Assembly: GCF_018967865.2 (NCBI RefSeq)
Contig: NZ_JAHLZY020000001.1
Location: forward strand, 310,001-374,000
Reading direction: 5' to 3'
Origin: Hymenobacter siberiensis
GTDB lineage: Bacteria; Bacteroidota; Bacteroidia; Cytophagales; Hymenobacteraceae
Length of the DNA stretch: 64,000 nucleotides
Position 1 is the first letter of the stretch. Every line of letters begins with the position of its first letter. The position numbers were made by a program, and so were the translations under genes. Positions 9,735-19,521 of this stretch are shown here, piece after piece. Below the pieces are notes generated by a model. It was not told the DNA's origin. It searched no databases and saw only the letters and a program-made list of their open reading frames with translations.

Positions 9735-10634
9735 CTAGAGAATATTATTCAGCTGCTCTTTGATTTTTTCCAGCTCCTCCTTCATGCCCACCACCAGGTG
9801 CTGCACGGTGGCATCGTTGGCCTTGGAGCCGATGGTATTGATTTCGCGGCCAATCTCCTGGGCCAGGAAACCGAGCTTTTTGCCCACGGCCTCGTCGGGC
9901 TGCAGCACGGCCTGCTCGAAGTAGGCGAGGTGGGCGGCGAGGCGCACTTTCTCTTCGGCAATGTCCAGCTTCTCAATGTAGTACAGCACCTCCTGCTCGA
10001 AGCGGGTGGCGTTGAACTGCTCGTGGCTGGTGAGTTCGGCGAGGTGGCCGGCCAGGCGCTGGCGCACATGCTCGATGCGGGCGGGGTCGTGCTGCTCCAC
10101 GGCGGCCAGCTGCTGCCGGATGGTGGCAATGTAGCCCATTATCTCGGTGGTGAGGGTGTGGCCCTCGTCCTGCCGGAACTGCTGCATGGCGGCCAGCGCC
10201 TGCATGAGCAGCGGCTGGAGCTCGGCCCAGGTCACGTCTTCGGCGGCTGGCTCGGCATCGCGCGCCTCGTTGGCGGTGGGGATGACGCCCGGCAGGCGCA
10301 GGGCGGCCAGCAGGGTGGCTTCGCCGGTGGGCAGGCCCAGGCTTTGGGCCACGGCCTGCAGCTCGTGGTAGGCGGCGAGCAGGGCTTCGCGGTTGAGGGT
10401 GGCGGCGGCGCGGGTGGCGGCGGGCCGCACAAAATCGAGGGTGAGGTTGACTTTGCCGCGTAGTACCGCTTTGGCCACGGTGTTGCGGATTTCGAGCTCG
10501 TGCGGGAGCAGGAAGCGGGGTAGGCGTAGGGTCAGGTCGAGGGTTTTGGAGTTGAGCGACTTGACTTCGAGGGTGGCGGTGTAGGCGTCGGTTTCGTGGT
10601 GGGCCTGGCCGTAGCCGGTCATGGAGAGGAGCAT
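9735..10634 (-). CDS. YicC family endoribonuclease-like protein
   Basis: 299 residues, close to the usual ~290 of YicC. The N-terminus MLLSMTGYGQA and the segment EVKSLNSKTLDL are family hallmarks, as is the C-terminal domain with EEKVRLAAHL, GKKLGFLAQEIGREINTIGSKAND and a closing helical segment (EELEKIKEQL). YicC of E. coli has been linked to RNA turnover. Guanylate kinase, the common neighbour, is not adjacent here. A TACTTTTG box about 134 bases upstream could drive it. Confidence 0.93.
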   Translation of the reverse strand: MLLSMTGYGQAHHETDAYTATLEVKSLNSKTLDLTLRLPRFLLPHELEIRNTVAKAVLRGKVNLTLDFVRPAATRAAATLNREALLAAYHELQAVAQSLGLPTGEATLLAALRLPGVIPTANEARDAEPAAEDVTWAELQPLLMQALAAMQQFRQDEGHTLTTEIMGYIATIRQQLAAVEQHDPARIEHVRQRLAGHLAELTSHEQFNATRFEQEVLYYIEKLDIAEEKVRLAAHLAYFEQAVLQPDEAVGKKLGFLAQEIGREINTIGSKANDATVQHLVVGMKEELEKIKEQLNNIL

Positions 10635-10767
10635 CCGAAAGAGAATAGCGGTGAGCAGGAAGCAGGACTACCGGCCGGGGCCGGTGGTTGAGACTGCAAA
10701 GGAACGGCATTCGCGGCGGGCGGCTGGCCGCGTGCCCCGGCGGGCTGCCAAAAGGCGAAAAAGACCG

Positions 10768-10775
10768 CAAAAGTA
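10768..10775 (-). promoter_or_regulatory. TAnnTTTG -7 box upstream of yicC
   Basis: Minus-strand TACTTTTG, matching the Bacteroidota -7 consensus, about 134 bases before the yicC start. No clear TTG at the -33 position was found. Confidence 0.45.
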
Positions 10776-10917
10776 GTAGCCCCCGGCGGCCCGTGCAGCC
10801 CTGAAATCGGCGCATAACAATAGGGCAATGTGTGGGCTACTATGCCGTAATAAGGCCCCGGTAATTTTACTTCATCAAACCAACATGAAGTGTATGCGGT
10901 ATTATCTACTTTGATTT

Positions 10918-13719
10918 TTGTGGTTGTTTGTGAGTGGCTTAGCTCTGGCCCAGCCGGGTACACTGGCGGGTAAAGTGACCGATAAGAAGACCAGTGAGGG
11001 TGTAATCGGGGCCACGGTGCTGGTGACGGGCACCACGCTGGCCGCCCCCGTGAACGTGGACGGCACCTACACGCTGCCCCTCGACGCGGGCACCTATAAC
11101 ATTACGATGACTTACGTGGGCTACAAGCCGCTCACCTTTCCGGGCATCGTCATCAAAAGCGGCCAAACCACTGCCTTGAACGGCCTGATGGAGGAAAGTG
11201 CCACCAGCCTGACTGAGGTGACCGTGACCGGCGTGAAGCAGACCGGCACCGAAGTGGCCCTGATTCAGGACCTGAAAAAAAGCGAGGTGGTGGTGAGCGG
11301 CATGAGCAACGACCAGATTGTGAAGACCCTGGACCGCGACGCGGCCGAAGTGGTGAAGCGCATTCCGGGGGTGACCATTCAGAACAACAACTTCATCGTG
11401 ATTCGCGGCCTGGCCGAGCGGTACAACACGGTACTGCTAAACGATGCCCTCACGCCGAGCGCCGAAGTGGATACCCGCTCGTTCTCGTTCGATATCCTGC
11501 CCTCATCAGTAATTGACCGGATTCTGATTTTCAAATCGGGTGCGCCGGAGCTGCCAGGCGAGTTTGGCGGCGGCGTGGTGAAGGTGTATACCAAGAACTC
11601 GGTGCTGGAGAACACGACCAACTTCAGCATTTCGGGCTGGGGCCGCTCGGGTACCACTTTCGGCAGCGGCTACCAGCAGAGCTCGCGCAGCAGCACCGAC
11701 TGGCTGGGCTTCGATAACGGCCTGCGCAAGGTGCCAGCCGCCATTGGCGACCAGCCCTACAATAGCAAGGCCGAGCTGAGCCGCGACCAGCTGCAGCAGG
11801 CCATTGGCGACCTGCACAATGAGTGGAAACCCACGCTAAGCACGGCTCTGCCCGATTTGCGCGCCTCATTGGGCCTCACGCGCAAGTTTGAAATCGGGAA
11901 GGTATACCTGAGCAACGTGACTTCGGCATCTTATTCGAATACGCACGAGCAGTACGACGTGCTGCGCCAGCGGCTGGAAACCGGCAGCGGCTCCTACAGC
12001 TACAATTACAACGACTTGCGCTCCCTGACGGCCAGCCGCCTGGGCGTGATTCACAACTGGCAGGCCCGCCTGAACGACCATAGCCGCATCGACTTCCGCA
12101 ACTTCCTGAACCAGTACGGCACCGACGAAGTGGTGCGCCGCACGGGCCTCGACTACGTGCAGAGCGGCAACGGCCGCGAGCGCGACAACTATGCCCTGCA
12201 CTACCAAAGCCGCACCATTTACTCGGGGCAGCTGGGCGGCAGCCACGATGTGGGCGCCGCCCGCAACTCGACCGTAACCTGGGCCACGGGCTACAACTAT
12301 GTGTTTCGCGATGAGCCCGACTACCGCCGCTTCCGCACCGGCCGCGATGTGCCGAATCCTGGCGAGCCTCAGAAGCCGTTTCGGGTGGAAATCAGCCAGG
12401 TGGGCTCGCAGCAGGACAACTCCACGTACTTTTCCAAGCTGAAGGAGAACACCTACATGGCCAGCGGGCAGTGGGAGCAGCGCCTCACGGACCGCGACTC
12501 GACCCGCGCTAACCAGTACAAGCTGCGGGCCGGCTTCTACACCGAATACAAGGAGCGCAACTACGCCAGCCGCTTCTTCTCCTACGTTCCCGGCAACGAG
12601 GAATTCCACAACTACGACCTGGATACGCTGTCCATTGACAAGATTTTCGCGCCCCGGAACCTCGACCCCAAAACCGGCTTCGTGCTGAAGGAAGGCACCA
12701 CCAACTTCGACAGCTACCGCGCCGATAACACACTGGTGGCCGGCTACCTGAGCGCCGTGGCTCCAATTTCGGACCGGTTCAGCATTTCGGGCGGCGTGCG
12801 GCTGGAGTACAACCGTAAGTTTCTGCGCACGGGCGATTCCGCCACGCCGGCTTACGAGGAGAAGCGCTACTTCTTCCTGCCTTCGCTGAACGCCACCTAC
12901 AACTTCAACGACCGCAGCCTGCTACGCCTGGCTGCCAGCCAAACGGTGAACCGCCCGGAGTTCCGCGAAATCGCCAACTACTCGTACTACGATTTTACTA
13001 ACAACGCGAATATCAAGGGCAATAACAAGCTGCGCACGGCCAAAATCTACAACGCCGACCTGCGCTACGAGTTTTATCCGTCGAAGTCGGAGTTGCTGTC
13101 GGTGGGCGTGTTCTACAAGCATTTCACCGATGCCATCGAGCAGGTAACCAACAGCACCAACGGCTCGACCCTGGACCTGGGCTTCCTTAATGCCGCTAGC
13201 GCCTATGATGTAGGCGTGGAAGTAGAGGCCCGCAAAGGCCTGGTTGAGCTGACCGAAAACCCCTTTCTACAGCACATCTCCTTTGTGCTGAATGCCTCCT
13301 TCATCAAGAGCCGCGTGTCGCTGGCCAGCGGCGACGACACCTCCGTGGACAACAACCGCCCGCTGCAGGGCCAGTCGCCCTACGTGGTGAACACCGGCAT
13401 TTTCTATCAGGATGATGACCGGCGCTGGCAGGTGTCGGCGCAGTACAACGTGATTGGGCCGCGCATCCTGTTTGCCAGCAGCAACAAGCAGAACTTTTCG
13501 GTTTTCGAGCTGCCGCGCCACGTCATCGACCTGGCCGTGACCAAGGGCTTCGGCCCCCACCTCGACGTGCGCGTGGGCATCCAGGATTTGCTCAACCAGT
13601 ACACCCGCCAGTACTACGACTCGGACCGCAGCGGCGGCATCAGCAGTGCCGACCGGGGCGCGTTTGGGCGCTTCCGCCGGGGGCAGTATTCCACGGCCGG
13701 CCTCACATATAAGTTTTAA
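10918..13719 (+). CDS. TonB-dependent receptor with N-terminal carboxypeptidase-regulatory domain; signal peptide interrupted by TGA
   Basis: 933 residues if read from the TTG at 10918. Order: CarboxypepD-regulatory beta-sandwich (~15-100, GKVTDKKTSEGVIGATV), TonB plug (~125-240, with RIPGVTIQNNNFIVIRGLAERY), then an outer-membrane barrel ending in aromatic GLTYKF. It should import a bulky ligand in a TonB-dependent way; the substrate is unknown. The natural start looks like the ATG at 10885 in the same frame: it reads MKCMRYYLL, then TGA at 10912, then FLWLFVSGLALAQ, together a perfect signal peptide apart from the stop. Starting at 10918 leaves a signal with no positive n-region. The gene may be silenced, read through, or carry a sequence error. 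Confidence 0.85.
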   Translation: MWLFVSGLALAQPGTLAGKVTDKKTSEGVIGATVLVTGTTLAAPVNVDGTYTLPLDAGTYNITMTYVGYKPLTFPGIVIKSGQTTALNGLMEESATSLTEVTVTGVKQTGTEVALIQDLKKSEVVVSGMSNDQIVKTLDRDAAEVVKRIPGVTIQNNNFIVIRGLAERYNTVLLNDALTPSAEVDTRSFSFDILPSSVIDRILIFKSGAPELPGEFGGGVVKVYTKNSVLENTTNFSISGWGRSGTTFGSGYQQSSRSSTDWLGFDNGLRKVPAAIGDQPYNSKAELSRDQLQQAIGDLHNEWKPTLSTALPDLRASLGLTRKFEIGKVYLSNVTSASYSNTHEQYDVLRQRLETGSGSYSYNYNDLRSLTASRLGVIHNWQARLNDHSRIDFRNFLNQYGTDEVVRRTGLDYVQSGNGRERDNYALHYQSRTIYSGQLGGSHDVGAARNSTVTWATGYNYVFRDEPDYRRFRTGRDVPNPGEPQKPFRVEISQVGSQQDNSTYFSKLKENTYMASGQWEQRLTDRDSTRANQYKLRAGFYTEYKERNYASRFFSYVPGNEEFHNYDLDTLSIDKIFAPRNLDPKTGFVLKEGTTNFDSYRADNTLVAGYLSAVAPISDRFSISGGVRLEYNRKFLRTGDSATPAYEEKRYFFLPSLNATYNFNDRSLLRLAASQTVNRPEFREIANYSYYDFTNNANIKGNNKLRTAKIYNADLRYEFYPSKSELLSVGVFYKHFTDAIEQVTNSTNGSTLDLGFLNAASAYDVGVEVEARKGLVELTENPFLQHISFVLNASFIKSRVSLASGDDTSVDNNRPLQGQSPYVVNTGIFYQDDDRRWQVSAQYNVIGPRILFASSNKQNFSVFELPRHVIDLAVTKGFGPHLDVRVGIQDLLNQYTRQYYDSDRSGGISSADRGAFGRFRRGQYSTAGLTYKF

Positions 13720-13736
13720 GCCAGAGGAATTTCGGC

Positions 13737-13823
13737 GTAGGGGCGGGGCTTGCCCCCGCCCGTCGGTGAACGGAATCGTAATGGCGGTGCCAGCGTCCGG
13801 GCGGGGGCAAGCCCCGCCCCTAC
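13737..13823. repeat. GC-rich nested palindrome (26-bp perfect inverted repeat)
   Basis: Arms at 13737-13762 and 13798-13823 are exact reverse complements around a 35-base loop. Each arm contains its own dyad, GGGGC-TT-GCCCC. No T-run follows, so it is not a simple terminator. With the terminator behind it, it accounts for most of the 323-bp gap 13720-14042. A related sequence is at 53165-53191. Confidence 0.85.
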
Positions 13824-13852
13824 AGCGTTCCGCTGAGCCCCGATGTTACCGC

Positions 13853-13892
13853 AAAAAAGCCCGCCGTGCGTCCTGTGCGGCGGGCTTTTTTT
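13853..13892 (+). terminator. Terminator after the first TonB receptor
   Basis: AAGCCCGCCG (13857-13866) pairs with CGGCGGGCTT (13878-13887) and a run of seven T follows. It separates the receptor from the T9SS-sorted gene at 14043. Confidence 0.85.
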
Positions 13893-14042
13893 GCGGGCTG
13901 GTCGGGCCGGGGCAACACGATAAGATAATACCCCTCTAACCCAATGGTAACCCCGGGCTGAGCTGTCTGATGGGCTGCTGAACAGACCTTTTTACCGGTA
14001 ATCATCATTCCTTCATCCATCGCCATTTCACCCCGATACCCT

Positions 14043-15731
14043 ATGAAAAAGCTTGTACTCTCGGCCCTCGTGGCCCTTGCCGCGATAGCCGCCGCCACCC
14101 CGCAGGCCCAGGCCCAAACCACCTGCCCCGTCGCTCCTACGCCCATCGTGGTATCGGGCAGCATCACGGCCAACACCACCTGGACCAACAACAATATTTA
14201 CCTGCTGCAAGGCTTTGTGTTTGTGGAAAGCGGCGCTACGCTCACCATTCAGTCGGGCACCATCATCAAGGGCGACCAGGCTTCGAAGGGCACGCTCACC
14301 ATCAAACAGGGCGCCCGCATTGATGCCCGGGGCACGGCCGCGCAGCCCATCGTGTTCACCTCGAACCAGCCGGCCGGCTCGCGGGCCCGGGGCGACTGGG
14401 GCGGACTGATTCTGCTGGGCCGCGCCACCCAGAACATTCCCGCCACGGCCGCCCAGCCGCTGTCCAAAATTGAGGGTGGCCTCACGCCCGATACCTTCTT
14501 CGGGGGCACCGACGACAACGACAACTCCGGTACGCTGCAGTACGTCCGCATCGAATTTCCCGGTGTGGCCTTCACCACCGATAACGAAATCAACGGCCTG
14601 ACCCTGGGTGGGGTAGGGGCGGGCACCACCATCGACCACATCCAGGTTTCGTACTCCGGCGATGACTCTTTTGAGTGGTTTGGCGGCTCGGTGAATGCCA
14701 AGTACCTCATCGCCTTCCGGGGCATTGATGACGAGTGGGATACCGACAACGGCTTCCACGGCAAGGTGCAGTTTGGCGTAGCCCTGCGCGACCCCAACGT
14801 GGCCGATGCCTCCGGCTCGAACGGCTTCGAGAGCGACAACGACGCCCAGGGCTCGAACAACCTGCCCCAGACCTCGGCCATCTTCTCCAACATGAGCAAC
14901 TTTATTGTGCCCACCAGCGGCACGCTCAATACCAACTACAAGCGCGGCATGCACCTGCGCCGCAACTCGGCCCTGAGCGTGTTCAACTCGGTGGTGGCCG
15001 GCTACCCCGTGGGCCTGCTGCTGGACGAGGGCACCGCGCCGTTCTCGGCCACCAACTCGGTGGTGAACGCCACCAACGGCACGCTAGTGCTGAAAAATAA
15101 CGTGTTTGCCGGCTTTGCCCGGGGGGCGGTAGCCACCCGCGTAAACGGCAGCACCTACAACGTGAAGCAGTTTCTGGGCGCCACCAACGACACCACCTCC
15201 ACGGTGGCTTCGCTGAACCTGAATGCCAGCAACTTCGCCCTCACGACTCCCGGCTTCGTGCCCCTGGCTACCACGCCCCTGGCCACCGGCGCTTCCTTCA
15301 CCGATGCCAAGCTGGCGGGCAGCTTCTTCACGCCCGTGACCTACCGTGGGGCCTTGGCCCCGGCCGGCACCCCCAACGCCGACTGGACCGCCGGTTGGAC
15401 CAACTTCAACCCCCAGATTACCTGCTACAACCTGGCCGGCCAGACCCTGGCCGCCAAAGCCGCCGCCGATAAGTCGCTGGAGCTGGGCGTGTACCCCAAC
15501 CCCGTGGCCGGGGCCGCCAAGCTGTCCTTCACGGTAGCCACGGCCACCACCGCCACGGTGCGCGTGCTGGATGCCACCGGCCGCCTCGTGGCCACGGTAG
15601 CCACGGGCCGGAAGCTGGCCGTCGGCCCGCAAATCATCGCCCTGCCCGCCGGCCTGAAGCCCGGCCTGTACATGGCCACGGTAGCCACCGCCGAAACTAC
15701 GCAGTCGGTCCGCTTCGTGGTATCGCAGTAA
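14043..15731 (+). CDS. Secreted beta-helix-like protein with T9SS type A sorting domain
   Basis: 562 residues. A signal peptide (MKKLVLSALVALAAIAAA, cleavage near AQAQ) is followed by repeats suggesting a right-handed beta-helix (GATLTIQSGTIIKGDQ, GTLTIKQGARIDARGT). The last ~85 residues are a Por secretion tail: LGVYPNPVAGAAKLSF, then VRVLDATGRLV, GLYMATV and the terminal VRFVVSQ. The protein should be exported by Sec, moved across the outer membrane by T9SS and retained at or released from the surface. Receptor genes lie on both sides. A pairing of this protein type with the upstream receptor family is common in Bacteroidota, but the ligand cannot be told from sequence. Confidence 0.85.
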   Translation: MKKLVLSALVALAAIAAATPQAQAQTTCPVAPTPIVVSGSITANTTWTNNNIYLLQGFVFVESGATLTIQSGTIIKGDQASKGTLTIKQGARIDARGTAAQPIVFTSNQPAGSRARGDWGGLILLGRATQNIPATAAQPLSKIEGGLTPDTFFGGTDDNDNSGTLQYVRIEFPGVAFTTDNEINGLTLGGVGAGTTIDHIQVSYSGDDSFEWFGGSVNAKYLIAFRGIDDEWDTDNGFHGKVQFGVALRDPNVADASGSNGFESDNDAQGSNNLPQTSAIFSNMSNFIVPTSGTLNTNYKRGMHLRRNSALSVFNSVVAGYPVGLLLDEGTAPFSATNSVVNATNGTLVLKNNVFAGFARGAVATRVNGSTYNVKQFLGATNDTTSTVASLNLNASNFALTTPGFVPLATTPLATGASFTDAKLAGSFFTPVTYRGALAPAGTPNADWTAGWTNFNPQITCYNLAGQTLAAKAAADKSLELGVYPNPVAGAAKLSFTVATATTATVRVLDATGRLVATVATGRKLAVGPQIIALPAGLKPGLYMATVATAETTQSVRFVVSQ

Positions 15732-15788
15732 ATATTTGATATAGAGTGTTTTGATTAATTATGGGTGACGTATTGTAGTCCGACTAGG

Positions 15789-15819
15789 AGCCTGCTCCAT
15801 TCGTGGGGCAGGCTTTTTT
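15789..15819 (+). terminator. Terminator after the T9SS-sorted gene
   Basis: AGCCTGCTCCA, a TTCG tetraloop, then TGGGGCAGGCT and a run of T. Confidence 0.85.
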
Positions 15820-15967
15820 ATGGGTGGCTGGTTGGTGCCGACGCAAGAATGGTTGTTGCCTTATTGTTACCAACCATTCTGAGGCATAACAATTTCATGA
15901 ATCAATCTTCATGTTAAGCCTTTGGATATCGCCGGAACTTTGTGGCTCAAACATTCCCCCCTTCATC

Positions 15968-18900
15968 ATGAAGTATGTTATTGGACTGCGAGCCTCTCTT
16001 TTCAGCTTGCTTTTTCTGCTCATTCAACACTTGGCTTCGGCGCAGGTAACGACATCCGCACTGAGCGGAAAAGTGACTTCCGACAAAGGCGAAGACCTTA
16101 TTGGGGTGACCGTGGTGGCCACTAACCTGCCCACTGGCACCAAGCGCGGCACCGGCACCGAGCCCGACGGCCGTTTCACGATTCCGAACCTGGCCCCCGG
16201 CGGGCCTTATGAAGTAACCGTAACCTACGTGGGTTACAAAGAGCAGAAGATTGACAACGTATTCCTGACCCTGGGTAATACCACCCGCCTCAACTTTGTG
16301 CTGGCCACCGAGAGCCAGGCCCTGAACGAAGTAGTGGTGGTGGGCAACACGCAGGCTACCAAAACCGGGGCCGGCACCACCGTGGGCCGCGAAGCGCTCC
16401 AGCAGCTGCCCACCATTTCGCGCAGCCTGTCGGACTTCACGCGCCTCGACCCGCGCAATGCCAACGGTTCGTTCGCGGGCAGCTCGTTCCGCTACAACAA
16501 CGTGACCTTGGACGGGGCCGTGAATAACGACGCCATCGGCTTTTCGCCCTCGCTGGGCGGGCAGAGCGGCACCAGCGGCCTGCCCGGCGGCTCGGCCCGC
16601 GCCAACCCGATTTCGCTTGACGCCATTCAGGAAATTCAGGCCTCGGTGGCCCCTTATGATGTGAAGCTGGGCAACTTCACGGGCGGCTCAGTGAATGCCG
16701 TGACGCGCTCCGGTACCAACGAGGTTACGGGCTCGGTGTATGGCTACGGCCGCAACCAGAACGTGACCGGCCGTAGCATCGACGGCGAAAAGGCCCGCAT
16801 CGGCTCGGATTACCACGACTACCAGACGGGTTTCCGCATCGGCGGCCCCATCATCAAGAACAAGCTGTTCTTCTTCACCAACGCCGAAATTGCCCGCCGC
16901 CAAGAGCCGCAGTTCTACGCCGCCGGCACGCCCGGCTCGCCGGTAACCACGGATTTGGCCCAGGCCATTACCAGTAAGCTGAATAACTACGCGGTACGCA
17001 ACGCCGATGGCTCGTTGGGCACGGCCAGCTACAATGTGGGCGAGTACGGGGCCTACAACATCCACGCGAACAGCAACAAGATTTTCGGGCGTATCGACTT
17101 CAACCTGAACGATAAGACCAGCATTGCGCTGCGCCACAACTTCATCACCTCGGAAGCCACTAATCTGGAGCGGTCGGGCAGCCTGTTCAAGTTTGGCTCG
17201 CAGGACTTCACCCAGCACAACGTGCAAAACTCGACGGTGCTGGAGGTGAAGAGCAACTTCAGCAGCAAGTTTGCCAACAACCTGATTCTGGGCTACACCA
17301 ATATCCACGACTACCGCGACCTGCTGGGCGGCCAGGCCAACCTGTTTCCGTCGGTGCAGATTAACAACGTGGGCACTACGCCGGGCACGCTCGGTACTTC
17401 AAGCTACTACTCGGGCTCGAACCAGATTCTGCTCGGCTCGGACCGCGAGGCCAGCATCTTCAACACCCGCCAGAAGACGTTTGAGCTCACCGACAACTTC
17501 ACGTACTACGTGGGGGCGCACGCCCTCACGCTGGGCACGCACAACGAGTTCTACAACATCGACTACGGCTTCATCAACTCCTGGAACGGCCGCATCGAGT
17601 ACAACAACGTGAACGACTTTCTGGCCGACAAGCCCAGCCGCATCCGCGGTACTTACAACAACGGCACGGTGGGCGACAACTCCTACCAGTACAACTACAA
17701 CAACCCGTCGGCGGCCTTCAACATCAATTTTTACAGCGCCTACCTGCAGGACGAGTGGAACGTGACCGATAAGCTGAAAATTACGCCCGGTATTCGTTTC
17801 GATATTGCCTCGCTGCCCACCAAGCCGGCCCTGAATACGGCCCTGGTGAACAACCCGCAGAACGACGTGAACACGCTGAACCAGACGTACTCGCATACGC
17901 CCTGGACGCAGCTGAATAATAATTACCTGGGCCAGGTGCAGTTCTCGCCCCGCCTGGGCTTCAACTACGATGTGAAGGGCGACCAGTCGTTCGTGATTCG
18001 CGGCGGCTCGGGCATCTTCACCGGCCGCGTGCCGTTTGCCTGGTTTGGCTATGCCTACTATAACAACGGCGTGAATTTCAACTCGGTAGACTACAATAAC
18101 ATTCAGTCGGCCAGCAACACGGGTCCTAAAACCATTTACCTTAACACCAACCCGAACAACATTTACAGCCAGCTACCCACGGCCAACTATAACCCTAACA
18201 ACCTGAAGGGCAGCCCTACCGAGGCAAACCTGGTGGACAACAACTTCAAGATGCCGCAGGTGTGGCGCTCGTCGCTGGCCTTCGATGTCAAGCTGAAAAC
18301 CGGCACCCGCTTCTCGGTGGAAGGCCTCTATACCAAGACCTTGCAGGACGTGCAGTTTGAGAACATCAACCTGAACGACAAGGTGACCTACCTGGCCAAC
18401 GGCCCCACCGAGAGCCCCGTGTACGCCAGCGGCAAGGTGAATTCGGGTTTCTCGAACGCCTTCTTTCTGACCAACACCCAGAAGGGCTACCGCTACCAGC
18501 TCACCGGCTCGGTGGGCCAGACCATTAACAATCTGGTGGATGCCTCGGTGGCCTACACCTACGGCCAGAGCCGGGACATCAGCAACGGCATCCGCAACTC
18601 GCCCCAGAGCAACTGGGAGCTGAACCCGGCCCTGAACGTGAACAATCCCGCCCTGGCCTACTCCAACTTCGACCTGCGCCACCGCGTGGTGGCTTCCATC
18701 AACCTGCACAAAACCTTCGCCCAGCGCTTCACCGGCTACTTCACCTCGGTGCTGACCTATGCCAGCGGCTCGCCCTACACTTGGGTGTACAACAACAACT
18801 TCTTCGGCAACGGCCAGCAGAACGTGCAGTTGGCTTACATCCCGACTTCGGGCTCCGACATCGTGTTTGTGAATAAAGGGGCCGGCCCCGTGGTGCCCAC

Positions 18901-19396
18901 CACCAACCCCAACGGCTACGGTGTGGATGCCTCCGGTGCCCAAAGCGCCGCCTTCAACAGCTTCGTGGACAACGACAGCTACCTGAAAACCCGCCGGGGT
19001 CAGTACACCGAGCGCAACGCCGGCCGCACCCCCTGGAACAACCAGGCTGACATCCGCCTGATGATGGACGTGAAACTCGGCAACCTGGAGGCCAACGCCG
19101 CCGGCATCACGCCCAAGGCCCACACCATCCAGGTGTCGCTGGACATCATCAACTTCGGCAACTTCCTGAACAGCAACTGGGGCCGTCAGTACTTCGTGCC
19201 CAACACCTTCAACTCGACGCTGGGCACCGGCCTCACGCAGGTGGGCTACGCCGATGGCGCCGGCGCCATCTCGACCAGCTACAACGCCAACTCGTTCAAC
19301 CGCCCGGCCTTCACCTACGGCACGCCGGCCACCTACTCCATCGACCAGCTGGCCTCGCGCTGGCAGGGGCAGCTGGGCCTGCGCTACTCGTTCTAA
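15968..19396 (+). CDS. Oar-like TonB-dependent receptor
   Basis: 1142 residues from ATG 15968, chosen because MKYVIGLRASLFSLLFLLI begins a signal peptide cut near LASAQ. A CarboxypepD-regulatory domain (~28-110, SGKVTSDKGEDLIGVTV) precedes a plug with LDGAVNNDAIGFSPSLGGQ and IQEIQASVAPYDVKLGNFTG, both typical of the Oar subfamily. A large barrel follows, ending GQLGLRYSF. Oar-like receptors in other bacteria take part in protein secretion, protease export or large-substrate uptake; the ligand here is unknown. It is a single-gene unit with its own terminator. Confidence 0.92.
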   Translation: MKYVIGLRASLFSLLFLLIQHLASAQVTTSALSGKVTSDKGEDLIGVTVVATNLPTGTKRGTGTEPDGRFTIPNLAPGGPYEVTVTYVGYKEQKIDNVFLTLGNTTRLNFVLATESQALNEVVVVGNTQATKTGAGTTVGREALQQLPTISRSLSDFTRLDPRNANGSFAGSSFRYNNVTLDGAVNNDAIGFSPSLGGQSGTSGLPGGSARANPISLDAIQEIQASVAPYDVKLGNFTGGSVNAVTRSGTNEVTGSVYGYGRNQNVTGRSIDGEKARIGSDYHDYQTGFRIGGPIIKNKLFFFTNAEIARRQEPQFYAAGTPGSPVTTDLAQAITSKLNNYAVRNADGSLGTASYNVGEYGAYNIHANSNKIFGRIDFNLNDKTSIALRHNFITSEATNLERSGSLFKFGSQDFTQHNVQNSTVLEVKSNFSSKFANNLILGYTNIHDYRDLLGGQANLFPSVQINNVGTTPGTLGTSSYYSGSNQILLGSDREASIFNTRQKTFELTDNFTYYVGAHALTLGTHNEFYNIDYGFINSWNGRIEYNNVNDFLADKPSRIRGTYNNGTVGDNSYQYNYNNPSAAFNINFYSAYLQDEWNVTDKLKITPGIRFDIASLPTKPALNTALVNNPQNDVNTLNQTYSHTPWTQLNNNYLGQVQFSPRLGFNYDVKGDQSFVIRGGSGIFTGRVPFAWFGYAYYNNGVNFNSVDYNNIQSASNTGPKTIYLNTNPNNIYSQLPTANYNPNNLKGSPTEANLVDNNFKMPQVWRSSLAFDVKLKTGTRFSVEGLYTKTLQDVQFENINLNDKVTYLANGPTESPVYASGKVNSGFSNAFFLTNTQKGYRYQLTGSVGQTINNLVDASVAYTYGQSRDISNGIRNSPQSNWELNPALNVNNPALAYSNFDLRHRVVASINLHKTFAQRFTGYFTSVLTYASGSPYTWVYNNNFFGNGQQNVQLAYIPTSGSDIVFVNKGAGPVVPTTNPNGYGVDASGAQSAAFNSFVDNDSYLKTRRGQYTERNAGRTPWNNQADIRLMMDVKLGNLEANAAGITPKAHTIQVSLDIINFGNFLNSNWGRQYFVPNTFNSTLGTGLTQVGYADGAGAISTSYNANSFNRPAFTYGTPATYSIDQLASRWQGQLGLRYSF

Positions 19397-19417
19397 TTCG
19401 CAAGCCTGCCACTCTTC

Positions 19418-19452
19418 AAGCCGCCGCTTCCCTTGGGAGCGGCGGCTTTTTT
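19418..19452 (+). terminator. Terminator after the Oar-like receptor
   Basis: AGCCGCCGCT (19419-19428) pairs with AGCGGCGGCT (19438-19447), followed by six T. Confidence 0.9.
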
Positions 19453-19521
19453 ATGCGTCGGCCCTTTGCCCAGGCCGTAACTTGCCGGCCCATCGGCCCA
19501 TTCATTCTCCGCATTTCTCCC

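Noticed and set aside
13737..13823. Perfect inverted repeat as a Rho-independent terminator
   Set aside because: Loop of 35 bases and no T-run; a proper terminator follows at 13853.
19453..19521. ATG 19453 as the start of the glycosyltransferase
   Set aside because: It lies directly behind the T-run of the preceding terminator and adds residues unlike GT4 N-termini; TTG 19522 gives the family start.
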